Below are positions 12,540-23,813 of a DNA stretch of 64,000 bases, one piece after another (the stretch's first letter is position 1; every line of letters begins with the position of its first letter). The stretch comes from Laburnicola sp. R22_1 (taxonomy: Eukaryota > Ascomycota > Dothideomycetes > Pleosporales > Didymosphaeriaceae): assembly GCA_014281115.1 (NCBI GenBank), contig JACONQ010000006.1, positions 558,001 to 622,000 of the forward strand. The letters run 5' to 3'. The position numbers and the translations under genes are program-made. The notes beneath the pieces are model-generated. The model ran no database searches. It was not told the DNA's origin and saw only the letters and a program-made list of their open reading frames with translations.

Positions 12540-13193
12540 ATGAGCTTCCTTCTAGGAGATTCTAACCTACCTTGAGTCCTTATTGAAGATCTTCGTCGCG
12601 TGGAGATTCTAACCAAGGTCGAGTCCGCACCATACACAGAGAGGAGTAAAACAGGCCTTGAGTCCTTATAAAATATAGTAAAGGGCAATATAAAAGCTAC
12701 TTTAAACCTAATACCTGTATGTACTAGTAGTAAGAGATATATATAAATAGTAACACTTTTATTAACAACCTTCTATACAGCCACAATGTTAATAGTAGTT
12801 AAATAGACGGTCTAGTATAAGTTACATGTCGTCTCTCAGCCGTTAGAGAGCTGCAGTGAATTTCTTCAACATTATATCTCATTATCTATTATTTTTCGCT
12901 GATGCCTTCCTTATGTGTTCTTTGAACGCCCACTCACACATCATCTCAAAGGTCCACAACGCGCTTCACTACGAATTCGCGGTTAGTATTTACTCGATAT
13001 CCAATACTATGATGCAATGCAAGGAATAATGGCCACAAGGAGTCGATCTAGGACTTCAGCCTATGCACTGTAGGTCTCATGTAAAGCGACAGGACAAAAG
13101 CTTGGGCACAGTTGACCTCGGTATCGCTGATGCTCAGATAACACATGGTCCGCGAGTTTTTTGTTCCAGTACCGTTGATCGTAGACAGAGCTT
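12540..13193. repeat. Intergenic; repeat 12,585-12,745 and small AT-rich patch
   Basis: Contains short internal duplications (AGATTCTAACC and CTTGAGTCCTTAT each occur twice in 12,556-12,670) and the less mutated partner of the repeat at 7,483. 12,655-12,840 is mildly AT-rich. From 12,841 to 13,193 I see no gene. Confidence 0.6.
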
Positions 13194-14231
13194 TCAGGTT
13201 ATGTTTGATCGCACAGTAGCTTTACCAGCACCGCCAATGGCCCATTCACAACCCCCACTCAATTCTAAATCAGCCATAACCCCATAATGATCCGTCACCC
13301 ATTCTTCCTGGCCAGAATCTCTCATCTCCTCCCTCTCCTCTTCCGCAACTCTGATACCCACACCTATCCGCTGAAACCGCCTCGGTAGCAGAGCGCCTGC
13401 GAACAAGATCTTATCCATACGAGAGCATCCAAACCTTGCACGTATAGCTTGCGGCACCTGATAACCCCAAGTATACCCCTCATCACTGTATTCCTGGCCG
13501 CCGAGCTCAAGATACACATCCCTGAGATTGTTCTCGGAATGCAGAGTGCGATCGAAAGGCTGAATGGCATTGAGATCGCCAGCGAGAATACTAGCGGAAA
13601 CTGCAGTGTCATGCAGGTAAGGAGCAGCGGCCTTGAACTGCCGCGGTCGCACGGGGGGATTCGCGACGAGAGATTCAAGATGTGTGTTACACAGTCGGAG
13701 TACCTTCCCCTTTCCATCTGCAGCCAAGGCGACGTCAACGAAGAGACCGTCGTGGCCTTGCCCACTGATCCACTGCACGCGGAATATGTTCTCGATGGTC
13801 AAGCGCCGGTCTATGAGTGTCTGTGTGCCGTACGATCGGCTCGCCCAATTCCCTTCGTCGACGTCGGCGATGTAGAAGCAACGCTGTATCCACGACGTAT
13901 CACGTATCTGCCGCATGTCTGATCTGCTCATTTCTTGCAGGAATACTGCTACAGCGACCTCCGACGGCGTAGTCGCAATAACAGTCGAGAGATACTCCAG
14001 GGCCGCGCTCATCCTCTCTGCTGCAAAATCGAGCTGCATGTCGATATTCCACGACAGTAGACGAAGGCTTGTTGGGTTGATCGTTTCGCTGGGGTCGATT
14101 CTAGGGAGAGAAGCGGATGATGAGACCCAGGAGGAGCCATCATGATGGTAGTAGGGTTGAATTCGCGGCTCTTCTTCGAGCTTCCGAGAGCGACCGAGAC
14201 TAGCTCTGGGGGTGTTTTTCGAGACGCTCAT
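13194..14231 (-). CDS. Endonuclease/exonuclease/phosphatase-fold protein
   Basis: Single-exon 345-residue protein of the EEP (DNase I-like, Mg-dependent phosphodiesterase) superfamily. In order: LSWNID (about residue 60; N ligand region), FLQEM (catalytic Glu), LRLCNTHLES, ILAGDLNAI (the GDxN block), MDKILF, and TDHYGVMADL near the C-terminus (the SDH-type block with general-base His). The motif set and length resemble TDP2-like tyrosyl-DNA phosphodiesterases and other small EEP enzymes. The substrate (DNA, RNA or lipid phosphate) cannot be decided from sequence alone. The N-terminus is basic and Ser-rich without a signal peptide. It is transcribed divergently from ARP1 across about 500 bp. 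Confidence 0.8.
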   Translation of the reverse strand: MSVSKNTPRASLGRSRKLEEEPRIQPYYHHDGSSWVSSSASLPRIDPSETINPTSLRLLSWNIDMQLDFAAERMSAALEYLSTVIATTPSEVAVAVFLQEMSRSDMRQIRDTSWIQRCFYIADVDEGNWASRSYGTQTLIDRRLTIENIFRVQWISGQGHDGLFVDVALAADGKGKVLRLCNTHLESLVANPPVRPRQFKAAAPYLHDTAVSASILAGDLNAIQPFDRTLHSENNLRDVYLELGGQEYSDEGYTWGYQVPQAIRARFGCSRMDKILFAGALLPRRFQRIGVGIRVAEEEREEMRDSGQEEWVTDHYGVMADLELSGGCEWAIGGAGKATVRSNIT

Positions 14232-14728
14232 TTTAGGCGACAGTCATGAGCGGTGCCTGGCCTGTCGAAACAACGATGAGTGGAGGACTGCACGCGGTGG
14301 GTAGATGGGTTTGAACATGGTCAGTCAAGGGCCCGTTGACGCGGGGCACTAAAGAGGCAGGTACGACACTCGTGGATAGTCCAGATGCGCTCCAGGGCTG
14401 CGAATTATGCACAGGACTGGAGATGGACAGAACCGACCAAGGAAAGGAATACACAAGTAGGCTCTCTATACCAGCATAATATATGACTAGCCGTGCGCCT
14501 GTGGGGTAGGCCCCGCCCGAGGGAGCGCACGTGATCATCGCAGGGGACCCCTGCCCAGTGCTCTCGCGTCGTGAAGTTTCGCGACGACTTCGAACGCGAG
14601 GGACAACAACTGGAAATGCGCCCCTCGCAACAGCCTGTACTCCGTCGATAACGATCGCTTCCATCGTCTCACATACATATCCAATACGACACTGTCTAAT
14701 CTTTAATCCGCCTACGCAAGCGCTCGCG
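14232..14728. promoter_or_regulatory. Divergent promoter between EEP gene and ARP1
   Basis: 497 bp between two divergent start codons. No clear TATA box was seen, which suits constitutively expressed genes. Confidence 0.4.
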
Positions 14729-16051
14729 ATGGGCTCCCGTATCCACAACACGCCCATCGTGCTCGACAACGGCAGCGGCACCATCCGAGCGGGCTTCGCG
14801 GGGCAGGACCTGCCCAAATGCTTCTTCCCATCGTTTGTCGGGCGGCCAAAGCATGTACGGACCATGGCAGGCGCGCTGGAGGGTGATGTCTTCATTGGGC
14901 CGCAGGCACAGCAGTATAGGGGTCTCTTCAAGATCAACTACCCGCTAGAGCACGGCATTGTCACAGATTGGGACGACATGGAGAGGATATGGCAGTACGT
15001 TTACACGGAAGAGTTGAAGACAGTCAGCGAAGATGTGAGTGCATCTGTGGCCCTGAACCAAGGCCATGCACTGATGCAGGAACGGCGGGCGCTGACTGTT
15101 GGCCGCATCTAGCACCCTGTACTACTCACTGAACCGCCACTGAACCCTCGGGAGAACCGCGATACCGCCGCGCAGATACTGTTCGAGACCTTCAACGTGC
15201 CCGCCCTTTACACCTCGGTCCAAGCAGTCCTCTCGCTGTACGCCTCAGGGAAGACAACCGGTATCGTTCTAGATTGCGGCGATGGTGTGTCGCACGCGGT
15301 CCCGGTGTTCCAGGGCTTTGCCATACCCAACAGCATCAGGCGGATTGACGTAGCGGGCAGGGATGTCACCGAGCACCTGCAACAACTGCTGCGCAAAAGC
15401 GGGCGAGTGTTTCACACCAGCGCAGAGAAAGAGACGGTGAAGGACATCAAGGAAAAAACGGGCTATGTTGCGACGGACCCCGCAAAGGAGGAGAAGGAGT
15501 GGTCGGCCGCTGCGCGATCGGATGGCAAGAGCATCGAGTACACGTTGCCAGACGGGCAGAAGCTCAAGGTGAGACGGACGGCGCAACATGTCGGCATTCG
15601 CTGACAGCATTAGGTTGGCGCGGAACGCTTTCGGGCGCCGGAGATTCTGTTTAATCCCGAAATCATTGGACTTGAGTACCCTGGTGTGCACCAGATTGTG
15701 GTCGAGGCCATCCACCGAACGGACATGGACCTCCGCAAGGCGTTATATGGCAACATTGTGCTCTCTGGCGGTTCCACGTTGACAAAGGGCTTCGGCAACA
15801 GGCTGCTTCACGAGGTGCAGCGGTTAGCGGTCAAGGACATGCGCATCAAGATTCTGGCGCCACCCGAGCGTATATACACGACGTGGACGGGCGGCAGCAT
15901 CCTAGCGGGCTTGAGTACATTTAAAAAGGTGCGTTTGCATGGGCGGGCGTGTGTTTATTCACGATGCGGGAGCTGACACAAGGGGCAGATGTGGGTCGAA
16001 AAGGATGAATGGCAAGAGAACCCGGACATGATCCACACCAAGTTCGCTTAG
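14729..16051 (+). CDS. arp1: Actin-related protein 1 (centractin)
   Basis: Backbone filament subunit of dynactin, the cytoplasmic activator of dynein (ro-4 in Neurospora). Exons 14,729-15,034, 15,113-15,568, 15,614-15,928 and 15,989-16,051 join in frame to 379 residues, the usual ARP1 length. Actin-fold nucleotide motifs are all present: [15 protein letters not shown] (phosphate 1), [14 protein letters not shown] (phosphate 2) and [16 protein letters not shown] (adenosine). ARP1-specific text such as [38 protein letters not shown] and the ending [10 protein letters not shown] separates it from conventional actin. Introns are 78, 45 and 60 nt. No damage is seen. Confidence 0.95.
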
Positions 16052-17018
16052 AAGACGCGTTGTTGCGCCGGAGGCTGCCATTTGCTCGCCCGTGGTTCCC
16101 CGTACCTATGCCGGTCTCCCGCGTCGACAGGGTGACAGGTCCAGGTCGGTGACGGCTGCATGACGCCCCGGGCGCGATTTTAGTCATGGAATCGGATTTG
16201 GCGTCCCGACCAGAGCAGCGCTGCATGTTGGAACACCGGGAGCGTCGACGGGCTCTGTGGCCAGGGCGGCCAGGCTGGTCTGGCTCATTGATGAGCCTGA
16301 GGGCGGGAGTGCTAACAGGTAGTTTGCGTTCCCCGCATTTTGTTGACGGCACCTGCGGCTCCACTCTCCGTTTTCTCGTACTTGACTATTCTTAGGCAGC
16401 GCGTCGGTAGCGGCGTCTGCTGCGTGTACACAAGAGGTGACGGGTGCCGTGCATGCAAGGCGTTTTGTGCTCCTCAGATACCCTATGAAATTTCCCCGAG
16501 CGTGGCCATGACAAGTGAAGCGGCGGGTGCGCTGTACATAACAACAGAGGAGAGGTAGAGCAGAGCGGGGCCCACGTACATGGAGACGGTGAAGAACAGG
16601 CGTCGAGAATGCACGCTGTGCCAAGGATCGTGAGTCTAGGCTTGTCAGGGCGGAAGAGTCACGATGCTCGACGTCATGTCATGCGGCGAGGCGGGCGGGG
16701 GCCGAGGCGCGTCACGATGCCACCATGGCGACGTTGCGGCGTTGCGGCTGCAAATTTGCACGCCCAGTTTCTGTTACCCCCAGGAAACGCGCGCGGGCCA
16801 GTCGCCGGTTCCTGGCGCGGTCAGGTGCCGGCCCCAGCCGCGCTATTACGCTATCGAATCCTGGCCAAGGCGTGCCGCCTTTGTTCGCCCGTCGACGCTG
16901 GCAGCACGCATGATCACGGCGCTGCCGTTAACTGCAAAGTGCAGCGGAAGAAAACTCTGGGGTGCGCGCTGGCTGGCTGGCCCGGCCTGCTGATGAGAGG
17001 AGCCAGCGTTCCTCTTGC
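16052..17018. other. Intergenic, GC-rich, no gene recognised
   Basis: About 970 bp downstream of ARP1. Open frames here have no recognisable content and lack consistent splice structure. The last part is promoter for the next gene. Confidence 0.5.
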
Positions 17019-17026
17019 TATATAAG
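17019..17026 (+). promoter_or_regulatory. TATA box of the GRGGAGN-repeat gene
   Basis: TATATAAG lies about 200 bp upstream of the start codon and is followed by a C/T-rich leader with CACTCTCACACAC, a typical strong fungal core promoter. Confidence 0.65.
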
Positions 17027-17224
17027 ACCTCTCCCCCAGACACTCTCACACACATCGTGACCCTGCCACTGTTCCTCTGCTGTCTCCCCAACTCGACATT
17101 CCCATACCAACCACCCCCTCTTCGCCTCTCGACTTCCCAAGTCTTTTGCCCCCAAGTACCACAACCACCCTCGCCGCCCCAAGTCAGACTCAACCCAACA
17201 CAAACACAAACAAGCCCCTTCAAC

Positions 17225-17686
17225 ATGGTCTCCTACCACATCACCGAGCCGCACCCCTCCATCCCCTCCTCCAACATCTACTACGCCGGCCGTGGTGGCG
17301 CAGGAAACGTCACCCGTGTCAACCCCAAGAACATCACCCCCGGTGCCGACGCCTCAGGCCCAGCATCCCGCATCAAGCTCAGCCCGCCTCCCTCCAATGC
17401 TTTCTTCTCCACCGGCCGCGGCGGCGCAGGCAACATCCACCGCGAGAAGGAGCGAGCCATGTTCTCCTTCGACGAGGAGCTCGCCCAGCAGGAGCGTCTG
17501 AGAGAGCATGCCGCCCCCGTGTACCACGTTGGCCGCGGTGGCGCCGGCAACCTCGTCCAGGAGCGCCAGAAGACCAGCCGTCAAAACTCGGCCTCTTCAA
17601 CCATGAGCTCAGACTCGGAACGGGGCGTGCGGGGCAGCATCGAGGGCGCCTGGTACAAGGTGTCGAGGCAGTTCTCTCGCAACTAA
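17225..17686 (+). CDS. GRGGAGN-repeat protein (DUF3602/Par32-like)
   Basis: Single-exon protein of 153 residues with three copies of GRGGAGN (about residues 22-28, 59-65 and 102-108), the hallmark of the DUF3602 family that includes yeast Par32. Par32 is phosphorylated on rapamycin treatment and regulates ammonium permeases. Family membership is seen here; the molecular role in this fungus is inference. It is hydrophilic, without membrane segments or signal peptide, and ends in a Ser-rich tail (SSTMSSDSERG). The start codon lies in an ACATGG context after a long C-rich leader. The TATA box and leader suggest high, regulated expression. Confidence 0.85.
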   Translation: MVSYHITEPHPSIPSSNIYYAGRGGAGNVTRVNPKNITPGADASGPASRIKLSPPPSNAFFSTGRGGAGNIHREKERAMFSFDEELAQQERLREHAAPVYHVGRGGAGNLVQERQKTSRQNSASSTMSSDSERGVRGSIEGAWYKVSRQFSRN

Positions 17687-19133
17687 ACGTCGCCCTGTTC
17701 CTTTGCCATTTCAGCATCTTCATCACGGGTTTCAACAACGGGGTTAACGGCTCGCCATTCACCGAGAGCTGGTTCTGATTCTCTCGCTGCATGAGTCGAC
17801 ATTCCAAGCATTTACGAGCAAGGCGTTCTGCATCTTTCCACTCTTCAGCTTCCTTCCTACCACGACGACTACCACCACCACCACCACCAAAAAGTTATTC
17901 GGATTCTTCTTTTCTCCATTTTACCAAACAACCATCGAGGAGTTTTCGGCCCACCCCACAACTAGGTATTGGGATATCAAACCAATGCTTCCTGGCGATT
18001 GATTGATACCCCCTGTTCGGGAGGAGGACCAGCGAGCTTTTCCTCGGGAGAGGGCTTAGCATATGTTAATGCGGACGGAGTGTGTAGTGTGTGCGTTTTC
18101 GCCCTTTTTTTTTCACAACCAGCGGCGAAGGATATATACCCAGGTTGCCTGCCGGTGAGGGCTTCTTTCTCCTACGGACTGGACGGATGACTGAGTGTCC
18201 AAATGTTATCTTTACCTTTCAACCCCCTGTTTTTGTACATAGCATTGGGAAGGCTACCTATCCGAGAGGGTCTGGGAAGGGGCTCGCACTCATAATTGAT
18301 GCAATTCCCGCTTTTTTCCACAACGCTGTGTGTTGCTTTTGAGCGAATTCTTTGGTCAAGTCGGTCAGGTCAACAGGTGGAGTCTGGAATGAAACGTCGT
18401 CTGCGAGCACCGGCTGTCCCACGTCAAACTCTGCACTTGTCGCTCATCGCAGACGCTCAGCCCTGCCCTGCCTGCACTACCCCGTAACCGTACCCGCTCC
18501 GCTCCAGAAGAACCGGGATGCATCCGCTCCTTTTGGTCTCGGATCACTGTAGAGCCGTCCTGGCGTAGCGTAGTCTAGGTACATAACACATACTTTAGGT
18601 AAAATGCCTCCAGCGTGGACCAGTGTGAGTGTGCTCGGGGCCGCCCGCATACGACGCTATACCCAATACGAACACGATTGCTGCACGTGGCGGTGCCTGG
18701 TTTTAGCGCCAGATCGATCCATGGATGCATCGCCTTCACATTCGCTTCACCGTGTTCCGGCTGACTCTGAAAATTCTGTTGGTAGCGCGTGCGCATGCTG
18801 CGTGGAAGCGGGTGTGCCGAGGCGTGTTGGTTGTTGCGAGGATAGGGAGGGAGGCAAAGGCTGATTTTTCCACGTCGCGTCATCAGCCATGGCTGCGTTG
18901 AATCTTCTCCGTTTTCATTGTAGAAATTACTAATGTAATATTATCCGGAAGGGGCACTACGGTAGCTCCAGATGGATGCCTGCAGCCGAGGCTCGGTCTA
19001 CCTTACCATACCTATCGTACACCAGTTGACGGAATCAGCATGAGGGAAGAGTGGAACTTTGCTGGGAACAGCGGCAGATATGGTAGATATGGAGAGCGTG
19101 GGCGACATGCCACCCATTGCACAGTATGCGTCT
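17687..19133. other. Intergenic between convergent genes
   Basis: About 1.45 kb. It begins with the 3' UTR of the GRGGAGN gene, including a CCA-repeat tract at about 17,865-17,888. The rest is unstructured; short open frames are not supported. Nothing else seen. Confidence 0.5.
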
Positions 19134-20444
19134 CTACGCACCACCCGGACTCAATTCTTTCCCCTTGACATTTACCCATTCCATCCTCAGCGCACACAAC
19201 GTCGCCAACGCAGAGATGCCCGCACCGAGATAAAACGGATCCAGCAGCGCCCTGCTATAGCTCACCAGCACAACCTGGAGCAGCTCCGGCGGGACGACAC
19301 TATGTACTCTCGCAGTACCCGCGGCCAGCAAGGCGCCCACATCGACCTCGGGCGCATTCTTGGATAGTTCTCTGAGGAGTTGCTCGTTGAAGATGGTCTG
19401 CGACAAGGCGACGAAGAAAGCACTGCCGAACATCTGGAAGAAGGTTACGATGGCGATACCAACGGGCGTGTCGGCAGCGCTTAGTACCGCCTGCACGGCG
19501 ACGAGCGGGCTGGTCACGAAAAAGCCGGATCCCAACCCGAAGACTACTTGATACCCAATCCAGTATAAACTTCCAGTATGCACCTCGAAGGTGGTGAAGA
19601 GGCCAGCGCCGATGCTGAGCAGGGCTGTTCCGGTGATCATCCATGGGTTGTAGTAACCAAGCATGGTGATCAGGGCACCCGATCTGAAGGCACAATGAGT
19701 TTAGGGCTCGAAAGCGTTGTGTCCTTTAGGAACTTACACGACTGAAGCGATTACTTGAGCGACCATGGCTGGGAGCAGATTGAAACCCGATTGTAAAGGC
19801 GAGACCCCTTGAACGGCCTGGAACCACTCCGGCATCCACGTTCCCAACATAACCATAGTTCCCATACTGAACATGGTGCAGAGACAGGCCCAGAACACCG
19901 AGCGCTGCAAGAACACCTGGGGAGGGATCATTGCTCCTTTGCCTTTGTGCCATTGCCAGACGCCAAAGACAACTATGAGAAGAGTTCCGCCAACAAGAAG
20001 TCCGATGATACGTGCTGAGTTCCCTGTCCAAGATAAGTATACGAAGTAGGTGTTGGTACCATGCGCCTCCCGCCTCTACACTTACATGGATAGGTCAGTC
20101 CGCCCCACTGGAGCGCCATTAGGAGCATGATGACGGACGGTATGAATAGTGCTGCTCCGATCAGGTCAAGTCGTACAATCCTATCTCTGAGAGGATCCTG
20201 CTCCGTTTTTCGAGTCGGTGGATGGACTAGATGGACGCGCACATAAACGCATGTCTCTCGCACATCCGCTATTCTCGAGCCACTTACAGAAAGAAAGTAG
20301 AACAAGGGCCGTGGCAATTCCAAAGAAAGACATGATGATCCCCGTGAAGAGCGCGCATGATCGGATCAACACGGGAAAGCATTTGATACGCGAAAATTGG
20401 CTGTAACCAGCGGTTGGAGCCGCCATTACTCGGTCATCTTTCAT
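19134..20444 (-). pseudogene. DHA2-type MFS drug transporter lacking its N-terminal half
   Basis: Minus-strand exons 20,444-20,288, 20,226-20,086, 20,023-19,738 and 19,683-19,134 join in frame to 377 residues. DHA2 (14-TM) proteins usually have about 550. What remains starts around the mid-protein block GIATALVLLSF, then DRIVRLDLIGAALF, MALQWGG and IPPQVFLQRSVFWA, then GTWMPEWFQAVQGVSPLQSG (the conserved QxxxGxSPLxSG block) and the C-terminal helices including GYQVVFGLGSGFF. Helices 1 to about 5, with motif A, are absent, and the next 360 bp lead into the divergent transcription factor. Splice sites are intact, so the loss is a truncation rather than RIP decay. A short functional protein is possible but unlikely. 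Confidence 0.75.
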
Positions 20445-20808
20445 AGAGGTGATTGTGCCGGTGCCGTGGGTCGAAACGGAAGCGGGGCGGGAGGTCGCGC
20501 CTTCCTCCGTCGGGGTTTTCGCTCTAGATTTGCCCGTTTCCGTTCGGGTCTGTGCAGCTTATCTCAACCAGCCGTGGACTTCTACTCATCAGTCGTCTTC
20601 TTCGACCCATCTCCTTGACCAAATATTTTGCCTTTCCCGACGGCTCCTCGTACCTTCACATTATCCTGTCCATGTGCAGTGCTTTCTGGGGTGGCCGGCA
20701 ATTCGGAATACCTTGCGATCCTACGGACGAATAGAGCGTCAGAGCACTCACATTTAGACACGCATCATTTACTCCCTGTTCAAAGCCAGAGGCCGTTTTC
20801 GCCCTCAA
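20445..20808. promoter_or_regulatory. Short divergent region, MFS relic / Zn2Cys6 gene
   Basis: 364 bp. It should hold the regulator promoter. No trace of the missing transporter N-terminus is seen. Confidence 0.4.
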
Positions 20809-23305
20809 ATGTCGTTAGAAGATACGAAGAAGCGGAAAGCCTGCCAACCATGTACAAGAGCCAAGTCTAAATGTTCCCCATCCGAAAATGGGCTTGATAT
20901 GTGCTACCGCTGTCAGCGGCTGAAGAAGGAATGCGTAGTTGACGAGACTGTAAGGAAGAGAGGCCCTAAAAATCGATCGTGAGTGGATTTTTTGATTGTG
21001 AGAACCCGACGGTGAAGCTGTGCGCTGACCCCTAGATGAGACGCGTAAAGCAACTTGAACAGCGTGTCGACACCCTGATGGATCTATTGGCCAGCGGTCC
21101 GGCTTCAGCCATCAGTCAGATCGATGTGCCTGCCGATGACACGGCGGTCGCTCTCGTGACTGCTGGTGCGAATGTCACTGATTCTGACAAGATCGCTCGA
21201 ACTCTTAAGCCTTGCGGTGCGCCAGTAGAGAGCCCGGTGAGTATCATCGCTCTCTCATACCTCATACTGTGTCGTATCATGTGTACCTCTCCAGGGAGAT
21301 GCGATGAGATGATATAATCTATCCTATGTGCCCTTTGTTACGACATCTGCTAAGTTACTTAGAACAAACCACCTTTCTCTTTGAAAGAGTCTTCCATAGC
21401 CTATGATCCAGTCGAAGCTGGCATCATAGATAATCATACGGCCGATTTGCTATTACAGGAATTCAAAGATTCGTTTACATCCTCGTTTCCGTTTGTCGTA
21501 ATCCCACGGTCTACCGATGCCAGGAGCCTACGTCAAAGAGAGCCCTTTCTTTTCCATGGCATCATGACTGCCACCTCGTACAGAATGCCGATCTCGCAAA
21601 TGCAGCTCGTGGACGAATTCAAGAAGCAGATAGCGTCTCGCGTCATCATACATTCACATAAAACCCTGGGGATGTTACAGGGTCTTCTTATTTTTACCGC
21701 ATGGTACGTGAAGCTTCAAGGCGGACTGTGCCTACCTTTGCTAATTGTGGCGCCATCGTCTAGGTACCACTTCTACTACTATCTAGACACGCAGCAGGTA
21801 GCAACTATAGTACAACTATATGTTGCTATAGCTTAGGATCTCGGCTTTAATAAGAACCCTAAAAACATAAAACAGAGAAACGTACTAGGCAAGGGGCGCG
21901 GTAATCTGTCTTCTATACGGTTGCTAGCTAAAAAACAAGTATTTCTTAGCATACACTACCTAACCGCCTCGTAAGTACTATTTTAGAGATTCCCTATTAC
22001 CTTAGTAGCTAAGGGCGGATTTAGCTATAAAGATGCTGGCACTAGTCTACAATATCTTTAAACCCACCTACAAATGTGGATAACAACTAACAAAGAAAAG
22101 GTTTTCGCAGGCATAGCACAAGCGAACAAACCTAAGCTATACTTAGTATATAGCCTAGTGTTGTCAACATCTAGCAGCTTGCCTGGAGTATGCGTCTAAT
22201 GCACTAATTACCCTATTCACCCAACTTAGTGAGCTGATAAGTAGGATCAACAATTAGTTCTTATACGACAACATTAATAATGCAGAAGTTAAAGGAGAGG
22301 CAATACTTTAGCTATTTGCTGCGAACTTTAAGAGTGAGCTAGCACGTCTTACTAAGTCTGTTCCCCCAGCTCTAAAAGACCACAATAGTAGGTTTTAAAC
22401 CTCTTAAAAGTGGATACAGAAAATTAACCCAGTCTTTGTAGGTTGCTTTACAGCTTATCCTTTGTCTTCTTAATATATAGATGTTTAAGTGTTCTGTTTA
22501 TAGCTCACTCTGGCAGCTATCAACCAAAAACACTTCCCCCACTATATCAACCACAAGAGTAAAGACGTTATGCCGTTGCATAAATGCTGTAAAAGCTTAC
22601 ATTATTACTATTAACTCAATTCTATAGAGTTTGCTGTACTATCTTGCTTTTCCCGCCTAGTTAGGATTGTGCTACGCAACCATTATCGCCTGCAAGCTAG
22701 TATTCTTAAAAGATAATAAGCGCGAAAATCAAACCAAAATCAATCCAACATTTGCTGAAGTTACTAGAATAGTGATAGACAAGTCGTTACACATAGAACT
22801 AGGTACTTGTTCACTACCTGCGGAGACGAAATCGACTACCTGGGATCTAGTTTCAGTGGCAAAAGAGGCCGGCGTGCTATGTATTTTCCATCAAACGTAC
22901 AAGAAGATGAAGTTCACACTTTTAGAACATTTGGACGGATAGCAAGTTAATCATTGCATTATAGATCTATTATCTAGAATTGCGTGCTACCAGCAAAAAT
23001 ATCTCTGCAGCTTCATTAGGCGATTAAATGAATGCATCGCAAGGGGTTCAACCGCTAGCGATATTTCCAACTCGACTACCGATGCGAGGACCGCAGTTCA
23101 TAGTGGCAACCGGACTCAAGCACAGTCAGAATATGCCCGTCAGAGGATCAAAACGGTTTCTATACCACTTATGCAGAATATGCACTTCGGCTCCATTGAC
23201 TTCGACAGCATAGCGCCATTAGATAATGCGATGCCACAGGATGGGCCCTTCGCTGACTGGTTGTGGGATCCGGCCATGGACGATTCCACAATACCATCGT
23301 TATGA
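20809..23305 (+). pseudogene. Zn2Cys6 fungal transcription factor with RIP-destroyed centre
   Basis: Exon 1 (20,809-20,978) encodes the binuclear cluster CQPCTRAKSKC followed by CYRCQRLKKEC and RKRGPKNR. Exon 2 (21,041-21,236) starts RVKQLEQRVDTLMDLLA, the linker coiled coil. Exons 3 (21,390-21,703) and 4 (from 21,764) carry middle-homology text such as AWYHFYYYLDTQQVATIVQL. In exon 4 a TAG at 21,834 replaces the expected Gln, and 21,840-22,660 is AT-rich with many stops. Readable text resumes at 22,667 (CYATIIACKLVFL) and ends with an acidic C-terminus (FGSIDFDSIAP...GPFADWLWDPAMDD) and a stop at 23,303-23,305. The intact ends with a mutated core mark a recently silenced regulator. Its neighbour, the broken MFS gene, was probably its target. 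Confidence 0.75.
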
Positions 23306-23813
23306 ACAGACCTTTGGCCATCGTACTAGAGTCGGACGTGTTTTGGAAGCCGTGCGTATCTAGAGAGTAGGATCGTGTTACTCTGCCTTCGCTTCGTCGC
23401 CACAAGTTTCGATCCTCATAATGAATTGCCCGCTGGTATTGGGGGAAATTCCGTTTGCCAACGAAATGGAAAACTGTCACTCGTCGAAATACCAGAAAGT
23501 CACGAATGCAAAGCTACGGCATGAATCTCGCCCAGTGGCCAGACTCGCTTTGTTGTTGCCTGCAGACTGCAGGTTGTCGCAGTGCATTCACACTTACACT
23601 TTACACCTTATCCCATGGTGAAAGCCATAGCAAACAATGTTGTGTCACGGCAACGAAGCACGCATTTCAGAGTGAAAGGCGCAGAGCTTTGGTGCTAGTG
23701 GTACCCCATCTTTGAAATCACAACACCACTCTGTTACTCTCTTATTTATCGCCTCAACCCCGGTCCTCTCTCCCCCCCTTTCCCCGGTTCCCATTGCTCT
23801 CAATACGCCCACC
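23306..23813. promoter_or_regulatory. Intergenic, upstream of the split gene
   Basis: About 500 bp. A C/T-rich tract (23,760-23,800) precedes the ATG at 23,814. No gene seen. Confidence 0.45.

Noticed and set aside
14233..14937. Long minus-strand open frame overlapping the ARP1 start
   Set aside because: It is antisense to the clear ARP1 exon and its promoter and has no domain content.
22667..22942. A 91-codon open frame that could be called as its own small gene
   Set aside because: It reads as a continuation of the Zn2Cys6 factor (middle/C-terminal region) and lacks its own promoter or context.
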